Shown piece after piece: positions 1 to 11,425 of a stretch of DNA of 64,000 bases. Under the pieces are notes generated by a model. It ran no database searches. It was not told where the DNA came from and was given only the letters and a program-made list of their open reading frames with translations. The stretch spans positions 59,565,789 through 59,629,788 of the forward strand of contig NC_057812.1 in NCBI RefSeq assembly GCF_018294505.1, read 5' to 3'. How positions within the stretch are numbered: the first letter of the stretch is position 1; every line of letters starts with the position of its first letter. The translations under genes were made by a program, and so were the position numbers. The DNA is from Triticum aestivum. Its lineage: Eukaryota > Streptophyta > Magnoliopsida > Poales > Poaceae.

Positions 1-1
1 G

Positions 2-304
2 AGCCGGGGCTCTCCGACGAGGCGGCATTTGAAATGGGCGCGTGAAGACTGGGAGAAGACCAAGCTAGAGCGCCAGTGTCGCGCCCTAGAGCAGTTTGTC
101 GCTCGGCGCTGTGGCAGCGACGAGGGAGGCGTCGTCGTTCTCGACGACGACAGCGACGACGACGCGCCGCCACTGGTCCATCAGGGCGACCCCGGGCAGG
201 GGTCCAGCAGGGGCGGCCGCATCAAGGAGGAGAAGGATGACGAGGACAACGGCGATGGCAGCGACAGCAGCGACTTCGCCGCACTGAGCGCGTTCTTAGT
301 CTAG
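2..304 (+). CDS. 3' end of an unidentified protein with a charged tail (partial)
   Basis: The frame is open from the window edge to a TAG at 302-304, so this is the C-terminal part of a gene that begins outside. The visible ~100 residues start with a basic, coiled-coil-prone stretch (WEKTKLERQCRALEQ) and end in a low-complexity acidic tail with runs of Asp and Glu (VVVLDDDSDDDAPP, then KEEKDDEDNGDG). GC content and CpG are high, as in grass gene or transposon exons. No catalytic motif is visible and I do not recognise the family; similar acidic tails occur in transposon-associated proteins of wheat. Bases 305-417 are AT-rich 3' flank, cut by the LTR that starts near 418. Confidence 0.4.
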   Translation, partial: SRGSPTRRHLKWAREDWEKTKLERQCRALEQFVARRCGSDEGGVVVLDDDSDDDAPPLVHQGDPGQGSSRGGRIKEEKDDEDNGDGSDSSDFAALSAFLV

Positions 305-417
305 GCCTTTGTTTTTTTAGTAAATTTTAAATTCGCTATGTAAAAACTGTTTAAGTCGCCGAAGTTTATGCCCGTTTCCCAAATAATAGCTGAATGTCTT
401 AAAAAAGCCATCTGGGG

Positions 418-2009
418 TCGTATGTCTCCAACGTATCTATAATTTATGAAGTATTGATGCTATCATTTTATCATTCTTGGGTGTTTTACAATCATTTTAT
501 GGCAACTTTATGTCATTTTTTGGGACTAACCTATTGACCCAGTGCCCAGTGGCAGTTGCTGTTTTTTGCTTGTTTTTTACATCGCAGGAAATCAATATCA
601 AATGGAATCCAAACACCGCGAAACTTCGCAGGAAATCAATATCAGAAGGAACCCAATGGCCAGAACTGCACTTGGGGGTGCCCCGAGGGGGGCACAACCC
701 ACCGGGGTGCGCCAGGGCCCCCTGGTGCGCCCAAGTGGGTTGTGCCCACCTCGGTGGCCTCCCGTACCCCTTCTTTGCACTATAAATTCCCAAATATTCC
801 GAAATCCTTCGGGGTTAACCTAGACCAGAAGTTCCGCCGCCGCAGGGCTCCGTAGCCACCGAAAACCTATCTAGACCCGTTCCGGCACCCTGCTAGAGGG
901 GGGGGGGGCATCATCTCCGGTGGCCATCTTCATCATCCCGGCGGCCACCACGACGAGGAGGGAGTAGTCAACCCCCGGGGCTGAGGGTTTGTACCAGTAG
1001 CTATGTGATAAATCCCTCTCTCTCTCGTGATCTATATCATGGTCTTGGTTAATATAGTCGGATCATATGATGTTTCTCCCCTCTATACTCTTGTTGTGAT
1101 GAATTGAGTCTTTACCCTTTGAAGTTTTGTCTTGTCGGATTGAATATTCAGAGATGAGAACACATGATATATGTCTTGCGGTATGAATACTTGAGGTGAC
1201 AATTGGGGTATCTTATCGATTCACTTGATATATCTTATGGCATTCAACTCGGGGATTCCCGCGGTGATATTGGGGTAATCTATGCATAGGGGTTGATGCA
1301 TGTTTTTATTATCTTTTCTCCGACGGAAACTTTGGGGTCTCCTTGTAGTTCTTTGTGTGGATTGAGTATTATGAATATGAATTTTCTTTGGTGTTATTCT
1401 AGTATGAACTCTAGGATAGATCGAACGAAAACAATAGCTTTGTGTTATTTTAGTACGGACTCTTGAATAGATTGAACAGAAAGAATAGCTTTGAGGAGGT
1501 TTCGTACCCTACAAACAATTCCTATCTTTTGTTCTCTTCTAATAGGAACTTGGGAGTGATTCTTCGTTACACTTTGAGGGATAATCATATGATCCAACTA
1601 TGTTAGCACTGTTGAGAGATTGCACTAGTGAAAGTACGGACCTTAGGCCTTGTTTTTAAGCATTGAAATACCGTTTTTGTGCCCGTTTACTATTTGCTAC
1701 CTTGCTGTTTTTATTTATTCAGATTATAAAAATATATTTCTACCATCAATATTACACTTTTATCACCATCTCTTCGTCAAACTAGTGTACATATACAATT
1801 TACCATTGTATTGGGTGTGTTGGGGACACAAGAGATTTCCTGTATTTGGTTGCAGGGTCATTTGGGAGAGACCATCTTCATCCTACACCTCTCACGGATT
1901 GATAAACCTTAGGTCATCCACTTGAGGGAAAATTGCTACTGTCCTACAAAACTCTGTGCTTGGAGGCCCAACACGTGTCTACAAGAATAATGTTGCGTAG
2001 TAGACATCA
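418..2009 (+). mobile_element. 5' LTR of element W (Sabrina/WHAM-type LTR retrotransposon)
   Basis: The left end (tatgtctccaacgtatctat) is a mutated form of the TGATACGTCTCC start seen at 4012, 46853 and 50434. The right end is tagtagacatca, directly followed by a primer-binding-like stretch. About 1.6 kb long, with the GC-rich leader-like middle and AT-rich right half usual for this LTR type. Small ORFs inside it are chance. The exact left edge is uncertain by several bases because the terminal TG is mutated. Confidence 0.65.
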
Positions 2010-2017
2010 AGCTCTTT

Positions 2018-2034
2018 TCTGGAGCCGTTGTCGG
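2018..2034 (+). other. Primer binding site of element W
   Basis: The stretch tctggagccgttgtcggg lies just inside the LTR end and matches, with two or three changes, the TCTGGCGCCGTTGCCGGGG primer-binding region that follows this LTR type in wheat (recalled). It sets the element's orientation as plus. Confidence 0.55.
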
Positions 2035-2134
2035 GAAGGTGAGTGCTTGAAGGTATATCTTTAGATCTTGCAATTGGATCTTTTAGTTTCTTGTTTTGTC
2101 ACTAGTTTGGTTTATAAAAGAAAACTACAAAAAA

Positions 2135-3800
2135 ATGGAATTTAGGTTGCACCATATTATTGGTCATCTTTATAGTATCTTTCTTGAAAATGATGGTCCG
2201 GAAAATTGTGCTAAATTGTTAGAAGAAGACGTAAATAAAATGCTTGGCACAAAATATTTGAATGATGAGCGTGATTTCAATGTTGTTAGTGTGAATTCTT
2301 TGAATATCCAAAATGCTAATGATGATTGCACAAGTCATGACAAAAAAGTTTCTTATAAGCATGTCACTTTTTTGTGGAGTGAATTGGGAGTGCATTTGCA
2401 CACCAAAAAGGGAAGATAGATTTTGTAAGAAGCATAAATATTTAGAAATGAAAAAAGTTGCAAGAGAGGCTAGATGATTGTGTTGAAAGATGTAATTTTT
2501 TTTCACCATCCTTGTGAACTTTGCAATGAACATGGTCATTTAAATCTCCAGTACAAATTGTTTATGATCAAATCGTGTCCAAAAATTATGATAACTTGAT
2601 TTCCCTTGAGCATCATAAGGAGCTTAGTCTTCTTTTGGGGTATGAACAAATGAAACATATAACTAAGGGATTTCCAAATCCCGAGAGATTTCTTGATTTT
2701 GACCTAGAGGAAATTTATATGTTTTGTGCAGTAAATTGAATTGATAATCCTTATATTGCCAACTATCTAAAGGCAAGAAAACAAATGAAATATTAAGATA
2801 CTACTAATGAAAGGGAAAGTATTTCCCAATACCCTCCTAGTGTTTATTATGATGAATCAGGTAACGAGGAGGAGCTTCCTATCCAATCAATCTCTTCAAC
2901 AAGAAGCTTGAAAGAATTAATTAAACCCACACATGGTGTGGTAAAGAAGAATAAAAGAAGAAAGAATAGAGGTAAAAAGGTATCTCTCCCAAATAAAGTT
3001 GCTCCCATCACCATTGTGCCTCATGAAAGTGAATCAAATATGTTGATGGAGGATGATGATATTAATGATGATTTTGTTATGCCTATTGCTTGTTGTGATT
3101 ATTATGATTAGGAAGACAACGATATCAATTATGATCTTGAAAATATTTTTTGCAATTTCTTGGAAGAACATGATAATAATGTTTGCTATACTATTGGTGC
3201 CATTCATGCTATTGATAAAATGATTGTGATGATATGCAAAACCACAAGCTTGGGGATGCTATGTTTGATGAGTATGATATGTTTGATGATTTATTTGCTG
3301 GAAATAATGCTTGTGCTAAGCTTGGGGAAGCTTTGCTTAATGAATATGATCCTTTGATTCCTTCTACTTTCGATAAGAAAATTTATTATGGTGATAGCAT
3401 GCCTCCTATTTAGGATGATTACATTGATGAAAGTGGGTTTGGAAGAGTGTCAACTTTAGGTAGTAGTGATCCCATTATTTTGGAGGGTGTTGAATCTTAT
3501 TACAATATTGATGAAAGTGGATTTGGAGAGGTCATGACTTTATTTAGTAATACATCCACTATTTTGGAAGAGGTTTCAATTGATTATGACAATGAAGTTG
3601 CTATCTATGATGGTTATTATGATGACATCTATGCCATAAAGAGTGATAAATCTTCTATGCTTGTGCATCATGAAAAGAGTGATGTATGTGATGGTTATAT
3701 TGTTGAATTTATTCATGATGCCTCTGAAAATTATTATGAGAAAGGAACTCATGCCCTTATACATATCTCAATAATATCAAGTTTCTTCTCGATGTGTTGA
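2135..3800 (+). pseudogene. Acidic gag-like protein of element W, decayed
   Basis: The likely start is the ATG at 2135, about 125 bp after the LTR. The frame reads MEFRLHHIIGHLYS and is then broken repeatedly by stops and frame changes; recognisable pieces lie at 2135-2419, 2908-3111, 3160-3357 and 3424-3800. The product is rich in Asp, Glu, Tyr and Asn and carries internal repeats: DESGFG occurs twice about 28 residues apart, and KLGDAM/KLGEAL-type units occur in the middle. There is no zinc knuckle, protease, reverse transcriptase or integrase, so W is non-autonomous or deleted. A structural Gag-like role is an inference from its position after the primer site. Confidence 0.5.
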
Positions 3801-4011
3801 TTGTTTTGAAGTTACACTTGTTTTGCCTTCCTATGCATACGATGTGTTGATTCTTGTTCCCATAAGTTGTTTGCTCACAAAATCCCTATGCATAGGAAGT
3901 GGGTTAGACCTAAATGTGCTAGTCATATGTTTCATGATGCTCTCTTCATGTTTCAATTCTTATCTTTTATGCAAGCATCATCAAAATCATCATGCCTTAC
4001 GTAAAAGGCAT

Positions 4012-4536
4012 TGATACGTCTCCGTCGTATCTAGAATTTTTGATTGTTTCATGCCAATATTATACAAGTTTTATATACTTCTGGCAACTTTTTATATGAT
4101 TTATTGGACTAACCTATTGGACTAACTTCTGGAAACTCCATGGCCAGAGGAGGAACTCTCCTCCCATATAGGGTGAAGGCTAAGGAAGAAGAATAAGGAG
4201 GGGGGCTCTCTCCCCCTCGCTTCCGGTGGCGCCGGAGTGCCACCGGGGCAACGATCAGGACGACGATCTACATCAACAATCTTGCTACCGTCAACACCAA
4301 CTTGCTCCCCCTCTATGCAGCGGTGTAACATCTCTCCCCCCTCTGTAATCTCTACTTAAACATGGTGCTCAACTCCATATATTATTTCCCAATGATCTAT
4401 GGTTACCCTATGATGTTTCAGTAGATCCGTTTTTTTCTATGGGTTAATCGTGATCTTGGTTGGTATGATTGTATATTTTATTTATGGTGCTGTCCTATGG
4501 TGCCCTCCTCTCCCACGCAAACGTGAGGGCCCCCGC
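4012..4536 (+). mobile_element. Start of the 5' LTR of element X (Sabrina/WHAM-type), cut by a Gypsy insertion
   Basis: The segment begins TGATACGTCTCCGTCGT and closely matches the LTR start at 46853, sharing the ccgtcgt variant and gccaatattatacaag. I read the two as the LTRs of one element X that inserted into W; the 5 bp before it (ggcat, 4007-4011) would be its TSD. Only about 525 bp remain before the minus-strand Gypsy element begins at 4537. The rest of this LTR and the 5' part of the X interior are missing on the far side of the nest (X resumes at 33645). Confidence 0.6.
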
Positions 4537-5304
4537 TGATGTAGGGTAGGAACCCTAATTGGCCGATATTTCACGAAAGGAGCGGATTCCGCGATGAACA
4601 CGAAGAACATGAGGAGGGAAACGAGGGGAAAATCACAAGGGGAACACAAGAGAACACTCAAACCAACAAGTACGATCACACATGCGCTAGATCCATGAAC
4701 ACAAAGGAAGATACAAGATCCAAAGTCAACAACGGACGATACAAAGGTAGCCGGTCTTCTCTGAGAGGAGGTTTTGAGGTTCTTCCCGTAAAGGGGTCTT
4801 GAATCCGCTTGGGGGATCTTCTCCGAGGAGGTGCTATCTCCGAGGAGAAGGTAACCAAGTGGATGAGCAAAGCTCTCACACGAAATATGAGCTAAACCTT
4901 TGCTAACCCTAGCTAGGATGAATAGGAGGTCTATTTATAGTCTTAGTGCAAATGGGGGGAGAAAGGAGGGGGTACATGGGCTTCGGGCCCGAAAATGGAC
5001 ACAACCAGGTACCGGATGTCCGCTGGGGACCGATCATCCGGTGTCTCATGGGCGGCCGGACGTCCGGTGGTTGCCGGTCGTCTGCTCGTTCTGGCTCGGA
5101 TGCTGGTGTAGCGGATTTCCGGAGGAGGCCGGTCATCCCGTCGCCGGACGTCTGGTGGCGTCGTTCGTCCGCTCGTTTGGCTCGGGTGCAGGGGCACCGA
5201 TCGTCCGGTCCGGGCCGGATGTCCGCTTGCTGGGGTTTGGCTGGAGCTTTAGGCTCCGGACGTCCGGTCCCGACCGGTCGTCCGGTGGCTGGGACTTCTT
5301 CTCA
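4537..5304 (-). repeat. 3' LTR of Gypsy A
   Basis: The outer edge is fixed by comparison with the second LTR copy at 21072. The inner edge is tentative: on the minus strand the purine tract GGAGAAGAAGGAGAGCT (5305-5321) could be the polypurine tract, followed by TGAGAAG as LTR start. A TATA-like ctataaatag lies on the minus strand near 4932-4941. The stretch 5000-5290 holds several GC palindromes of the form CCGGACGTCCGG. Confidence 0.5.
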
Positions 5305-6541
5305 AGCTCTCCTTCTTCTCCGTCTTCACGTCCATCTTCCTCTTCTGATCCTCGTTGCTCCTTGGCTTCTTCATGGCCAACTCCTTGATACCTGAGTATG
5401 CACAATGTCTCTGTTTGAGGTAGTAGCCATGTCTCATGTGCATCGAAGTGGAAATGTGAGAGGAGAGATGTCACCTCGGTTTCGAGAGCTCTTGCACATG
5501 CTTGTGTCATGGGTCCGCTAGGCACTTGGTGAGGCGATGGTAGGTCCATGGGGATGACCTTGGGATGCTCCGCATCATCTCTCCTCCCTTGGGGAAGATC
5601 CGTCCTCGTATCAAATTCTTCATCACCATGGTAGGGAGATAGATCTTTGACGTTGAAGATGTCGCTCACGTTATACTTGTCGCGCGGGAGGTCGATCTTG
5701 TAAGCGTTGTTGTTGTAGCATGCAAGCACCTTGAAGGGTCCATTCGCTCGTGGTCGAAGTTTGGACTTGTGTTATTGGGGAAAGCGGTCCTTGCGAAGTT
5801 GTATCCACACGAAATCACCAATTTGAAGACCATGGGGTGCTTGTTGATGTTGAGCTGGGTCGCAAGTTGTTGTACTTGGCGCTCGAGAGTATGTCTTGTA
5901 TCTTCATGCACCTTCTTGAGATGATTCACACGTGCACTTGCGTCCAAATTGATGCGCTCTTGGAGTGGTAGAGGGAGAATGTCCAATGGGGACAAAGGGT
6001 TGAATCCGTAGACGACCTCGAAGGGGGACTTGCCGGTTGTGGAGTGTCTTGCGCGGTTGTAGGCGAACTCGGCGATAGGTAGACACTCCTCCCACTCCTT
6101 GATGTTCTTCTTGATGCGTACTCGAAGTAGAGCGGAGAGTGTGAGGTTGGTCACCTCCGTTTGGCCGTCGGTTTGTGGATGATACGCCATGGAGAAGAGT
6201 AGCTTGATTCCGAGCTTGGCGCATAGGGTCTTCCAAAAGTAGCTAAGGAATTTGACGTCGCTATCTGAGACGATCGTCTTTTGCACTCCATGTAGACGCA
6301 ATATTTCCCTACAAAAGAGATTAGCAACATGTGAAGCATCGCCTATCTTGTTGCAAGGAATAAACTGTGCCATCTTAGAGAAAGGGTCCACAACGACAAA
6401 TACCGAATCCTTTCCATTTCTAGTCCTAGGCAATCCAAGTACGAAATCCATGCTAATGTCTTTCCATGGTTGATATGGATTTGGCAGATGCATGTAAAGG
6501 CCATGGGATTGAGCTTTAGACTTAGCTTTGTGACATGTAGA
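5133..6541 (-). pseudogene. Gypsy A integrase and polyprotein C-terminus
   Basis: Integrase catalyses insertion of the element's cDNA. Visible are the first catalytic Asp (ISMDFVLGLPRT), the second Asp (IVSDSDVKF) and the Glu in HPQTDGQTEVTN, then the GKSPFEVVYG region. A stop codon (6542-6544) stands where the first Cys of the zinc-finger CxxC would be; the next residues are STCHKAKS. A frameshift near 5830-5845 and a stop near 5777 interrupt the C-terminal domain, which continues in another frame with GPFKVL-like and NVSDIFNVKDLSPYHGD sequence and an acidic tail. No chromodomain was recognised. Confidence 0.8.
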
Positions 6542-7564
6542 TCATCGGTTGGTGAAACGGTTGACGTCGTGAAACATCTTGGGCCAATAGTAGTTCTTGG
6601 AGAGCATGGCGAAAGTCTTGTCGCGTTCAAAATATCCCATTAAGCCTCCTCCATGAGATTCCTGCAAAAGCAACAAACGAAGAGAAGACTCGAGGATGCA
6701 AAGCTTGTTAGCTCTCATAAGATATCCATCTTTGATGTAATAGCGTTCCCAAGAGGTGTGCGTCAAACACTTGGCATAAGGAGTAGCAAAAGTAGGATCA
6801 TGCTCATACAAGTCTTTTATATGCTCAAAGCCAATGACATCCAATTCAAGTTGAGTAACAAGCATGCATATGCGGGAAAGGGCATCCGCCACAATGTTTT
6901 CCTTACCTTTAATGTACTTGATGACATAAGGAAAATACTCAATAAATTCACTCCATTTAGCATGATGCTTGTTCAAATTGGTTTGGCCCTTAAGATACTT
7001 GAGCGTTTCATGATCGGTATGAATGATAAATTCATGAGGGCGAAGATAGTGTTCCCATTCATGCAAAACACGGACTAAAGCATATAGCTCTTTGTCATAG
7101 ATGGGGTAATTGAGTTGCGCTCCGGAAAGTTTTTCACTAAAGTAAGCTATGGGGCGCTTCTCTTGCGTTAACACGCCTCCTATGCCATTACCACTAGCAT
7201 CACAATGAATCTCAAAGGGTTTGTCAAAGTTGGGTAATGCAAGCACGGTTGCATAAGTAAGCTAATTCTTAAGCTCATTGAAAGCGGTATCTTGGGATGG
7301 TCCCCAAACAAAAGGCACATTCTTCTTGCTCAAAGCATGCAAAGGCAAAGCAATGGTGCTAAAATCTTTCACAAAGCGACGATAGAAACCCGCAAGGCCA
7401 AGAAAGCTACGCACTTGTTGCAAGTTGGTTGGTTGTGGCCAAGTCTTAATAGCATTGATCTTGGACTCATCGACATGAACACCCTTAGAAGAAACAACAA
7501 AACCCAAGAAAACAAGGTTATCAACACCAGAAAGGCATTTCTCCATATTTGCATAGAGACGCTT
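6542..7564 (-). pseudogene. Gypsy A RT connection, RNase H and integrase zinc-finger region
   Basis: The first piece (7262-7564) reads VDNLVFLGFVVSSKGVHVD and FLGLAGFYRRFV, the end of the RT thumb/connection, in a frame shifted relative to the RT upstream. A TAG at 7262-7264 follows. The second piece (6542-7246) is RNase H, with [37 protein letters not shown] and IVADALSR; the Asp/Glu/Asp active-site residues are recognisable. It runs into the His-containing half of the integrase zinc finger and ends at a TGA (6542-6544). RNase H degrades the RNA strand of the RNA/DNA hybrid during reverse transcription. Confidence 0.8.
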
Positions 7565-9047
7565 TTTCGAAGAGTTTGTAAAACGGTGCGGACATGGGTG
7601 ACATGCTCTTTGAGAGACTTGCTAAAAACAAGGATATCATCGAAGTAGACCACAACAAGCACACCAATGTAAGGGTGAAAAACATGATTCATAAGAGGCA
7701 TAAAAGTACTCGGTGCTTCCGATAAACCCATAGGCATGACCAACCACTCATACAACCCAAACTTGGTTTTGAAAGCGGTTTTCAATTCATCACCCTCTTG
7801 TATGAGGATTTGATAGTAACCACTCTTAAGATCAATTTTTGAAAAGATAGTGGCACCACTAAGTTCATCAAGAATATCGTCAAGGCGTGGAATGGGATAC
7901 CTATAACGAACGGTGATAGCATTGATAGGTCTACAATCGCAGCACATGTGAAAGCTACCGTCTCGTTTTGGCACAAGAATGACCGGGACGGCACAAGGGC
8001 TCAAGCTTTCACGCACATGTCCATGGTCTATGATATGATTCACTTGCCTTTGTATTTCTTTGGTTTCTACGGGGTTGACGCGGTAGGGAGCTTTGTTCGG
8101 AAGTGGTGCTCCGAGGATGAGGTCGATGCGGTGCTCAATGCCTCGTAGTGGAGGTAGTCCCGGAGGTAGCTCGTAGGGGAAAACATCATGAAATTTCTGC
8201 AAAAGAGAAGACAACACTAGAGGAAGAGTGTGAGAGGTGGTAGCTTGTGGTTCATTGTCCTTGCACAAAAGGACGTAGTGTAGGACACTAGATGGGTTCT
8301 CACACACTCCTCCTATCTCACTTTTGGAGGCAAATATGACCAAGTTTTTCTTATCTCTCATCGTGGAGGCGCTCGATTTTGGCTTATGGCGCTCACTCTC
8401 TTTTTGGTGGCTCACTCTCTCACTATGCTCTCCACGATGGGTGGCTTGCTTGTCGGCGACCACTTGGCTTGGAGACATGGGACAAAGTACGTACTCCTTT
8501 CCCTTCATCTTGAAGATGTAGTGGTTCGTTCGGCCGTTGTGGATGACTCCTCTATCAAATTTCCATGGGAGTCCAAGGAGAAGGTGGCAAACAGTCATTG
8601 GAATGACGTAGCACTCCAAAGTGTCTTCATAGGCGCCAATTTTGAAAGAGACTTGTACTCGATGCTCAACTTGGAGAGTGCTGGAGTCGCTAAGACATTG
8701 AACTTTGTAGGGATGTGGGTGCTTCGTCTTGGGCAATTGGAGCTTGGAGCAAAGTACTTCACTTGCGAGATTATGACAACTCCCTCCATCGATGATGACC
8801 TTGACGGATCTTCCATTGATGCTGGCCTTGGTGTGGAATATGTGGCATCATTGGTCATATTCTTGGTGATGTTGGAGACTCAAGACCTTGGAGACAACAA
8901 GAGCGGGACTTGAATCTTCATCGCAAAAGACTTGTTCCTCGTCATCGTTCACTTGCCGGTGCATGGCGACTTGCTCGATGGCTTCCATTTCTCCTTCACT
9001 CATTGAGTCGTAAGTGTCGTCGTTGTTGAGGATCATGGTCCACTTGT
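7565..9047 (-). pseudogene. Gypsy A protease and reverse transcriptase
   Basis: The aspartic protease motif IIDGGSCHNLAS lies near 8780-8820, followed by LLLGLPWKFDR. The RT follows in the same frame with VPVILVPKRDGS, YPIPRLDDILDEL, FSKIDLKSGYYQI and the catalytic YFDDIL near 7633-7647, so the RT core itself looks catalytically complete. A TGA at 8848-8850 separates it from Gag, and a frameshift near 7565 separates it from the RT connection. Protease, RT and gag share one frame, so the ancestor was a single gag-pol ORF rather than a frameshifted pair. Confidence 0.85.
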
Positions 9048-10764
9048 TGGTGCACTCATAGGACTTGTGGCCTCAGCCCCTGCACGTGAAGCATTTGAAG
9101 GAACTTGTCTTGACGGTCTCATCGGTTGGAGTGGATGATGATGAAGCTCTCATCTTGAAGTTGCTTGCAGTCGGAGGATGAATTGGAGTTTACGAAGCTT
9201 TCCTGTGACTCAACTTGCCGATGTTGCTTGTAGAAGGCTTGGTAGACGGTGTTGGAGTCGTAGAAGCTTGGGCGTTGGAGAAGCCGTAGGACTTGGATGA
9301 GAACTTGGCATACTTGAAATCGTCTTGCACTTGACGTTCCGCTTTTGTAGCTTGATGCACAAGCTCGATGAGGTTCGGGTATGGTTGGAAGTAGGCGATC
9401 TTCTTGATAGGATGGTTGAGTCCATTCAAGAAACGTGCCATTGTTTGCTCATCATCTTCCGTGATGCTTGCTCTTATCATGGGAATCTCCATCTCCTTGT
9501 AGTACTCTTCAACGCTCTTGGTTCCTTGCTTGAGTAGTTGAAGTTTCTTGAAGAGGTCGCGGTTGTAGTAGGTAGGCACAAAGCATGCTCTCATGACATC
9601 CTTCATTTGCGCCAAAGTAGTGATGGGTGGTTCACCTCTTGCCTCTCGGCGCTCGATAACTTGTTCCCACCAAATGAGGACATAGTCTTGGAACTCAAGT
9701 GATGCCATCACGATCTTCTTCTCTTCGTCATAGTTGTGCAAATGGAAGATTTTGTCAACCTTAAATGCCCATGAAAGATATTCTTCGGGATCGTTTCTTC
9801 CACTGAACTTGGGCATGGTGAACTTGAGCTTGCCGTAGCGTTGATCTTCATTGTGTTGGGGTCGGGGAAGATGACGCCCATGTTGTTGATGATTGTCCAA
9901 CTCGTGTTGCTCTTGGCGACGAGGGTTGTCAACCTCATGTTGCTCTTGTCGTGGAGGATTTCCATTGTCTTCATGCTCTTGATGAACTTGATGTTCTTGG
10001 CGATCTTGTGGAGGAGCTTGTCAAGATCGAGGAGGAACTTGAGGAACTTGATGATGCACTCGAGCTTGAAATCTTCTTTCTTGAACCTCTTCGCGAAGTG
10101 CTTTGTCTTGTTCACGCCGATTGCGGTTGCGTGTGGCAATGACATGACTTGAATCTTGAAGGGCACTTTGCACCACAAGTGCTTGAGCTTCACGAAGTTG
10201 TTATTCTTGGCGTTGTGCCTCGACATCTTGTGCATCTTGGTGTAGACGCGCGCGCTCTTGCTCTTCATGTTGGCATTGTCGTTGCCATTCTCGTGCTAGC
10301 GCAAAAGCCTCTTGGGTTTGACGTTGTCGGTGCTCTTGAGAGTTTGTGTCGCGTAGAGGATTGAGGCTTGCTTGAGGATCGTTGCGCGCGGCACGTCGAA
10401 GAGTGTTCAATGTCGGTGTACTTGAGCCGTAGAGGGTGAAGTCGGAGTGTCGACTTGAGCGAGTCCTTCTTGATGAAGACGAAGTGGAAGAAGAGTGGTT
10501 GAGCAACAAAGCGCGGATCTCTTCCATTCTTGCATCGTTCTCTTGCTTGTGATCGTCGAGCTTGTGGTTGAAGCAGTCCCTTGTATGTTGCTCGGAGAGT
10601 CGCAAGTCGGCAGCGAGGTTGTCGATGCGTTCACTCATTGCTTGTTGCTCTTGATGCAAAGCACGTTGTGCACCAAAGAGGTGACTCTTGGTGACGTAGG
10701 AGTTCATGTCGTCGTCGTGCTCAATAAAGAGTGGGTTGGTAGAAGTATTTGGCCTATCCATCAT
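9048..10764 (-). pseudogene. Gypsy A Gag
   Basis: The start is taken as the ATGATG at 10759-10764 (MMDRPNTSTNP). The N-terminal ~190 residues are helical, polar and Gln/Arg-rich; a Gln/His-rich linker follows. The retrotransposon Gag core lies at 9210-9790 (FSGRNDPEEYLSWAFKVD, then WWEQV, LKQGTKSVEEYYKEME, FLNGLNHPIK). A CCHC zinc knuckle, CFTCRG*GHKSYEC, lies near 9049-9095 with a TGA (9073-9075) inside it. Further in-frame stops are TAA 10201-10203, TGA 10021-10023 and TAA 9190-9192. The frame itself is unbroken by indels. Gag packages the element's RNA in the cytoplasm. Confidence 0.8.
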
Positions 10765-11425
10765 TCCAAGAGAAAAATGTGAGTGGTAGAAAGAGAAGAA
10801 CGAATACCAAATGTACCTTGACCGAAGTTGAAAGTGGATCAATGATCACTCTAATGTGGACAAGGAAATAGCACAATTGGTACCAATTCTTGTCGGTTTC
10901 TCACACCTACACAAGTAAAAGCTTATGGTGGAGCTTGGTTAGCACAAAATTTGATGCAATTGTAAGTCAGCTTCAATAATGTTGGAAAAGATTCGCAAGA
11001 TTGCAATGCAACAAGTAGAACAAGGAATATAAGGTACACGGAAACACACACGCAAAAAGATAAGTGGGGTCGTGCAACCAAGGGTGAGCCAAAATGTGGA
11101 ATCCACAAAAATGCTCTTGTTGCACAACACTAGAGAGACGCTAGCACGATTGCACAATAGGCGGATACAAAGACTTGTGCACAACCTACTAAGAAAAAAT
11201 GCAACGACTTCTATCCCAAGTATGCTCTATGCAAGGTGTTTCTATGATATGATCCAAGATGATCTAATATGACAATCTTATTGTTGTATGCTACTATGGT
11301 TCTTGCTTAAAAGCTCTTTTCTTATCTTACCATTTTGCTTAAAAGCTTGTTTGGCTCTTTGAAGTTTGAGCTCTTTTCTCATGCAATGCTTCACGAACCA
11401 AGATAGCAATTGTGTATGCGATGAG
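10765..11425 (-). other. Gypsy A leader, part 1
   Basis: Untranslated leader of the minus-strand element between gag and the Copia 1 insertion point. No gene is visible. It continues at 20185 after the Copia 1 insertion; the atgag at 11421-11425 is one copy of the Copia 1 TSD. Confidence 0.6.

Noticed and set aside
477..855. Several overlapping ORFs of 60-102 codons on both strands
   Set aside because: They lie inside the LTR of element W, are open on both strands because of a GC-rich palindromic leader block, and show no protein similarity that I recognise.
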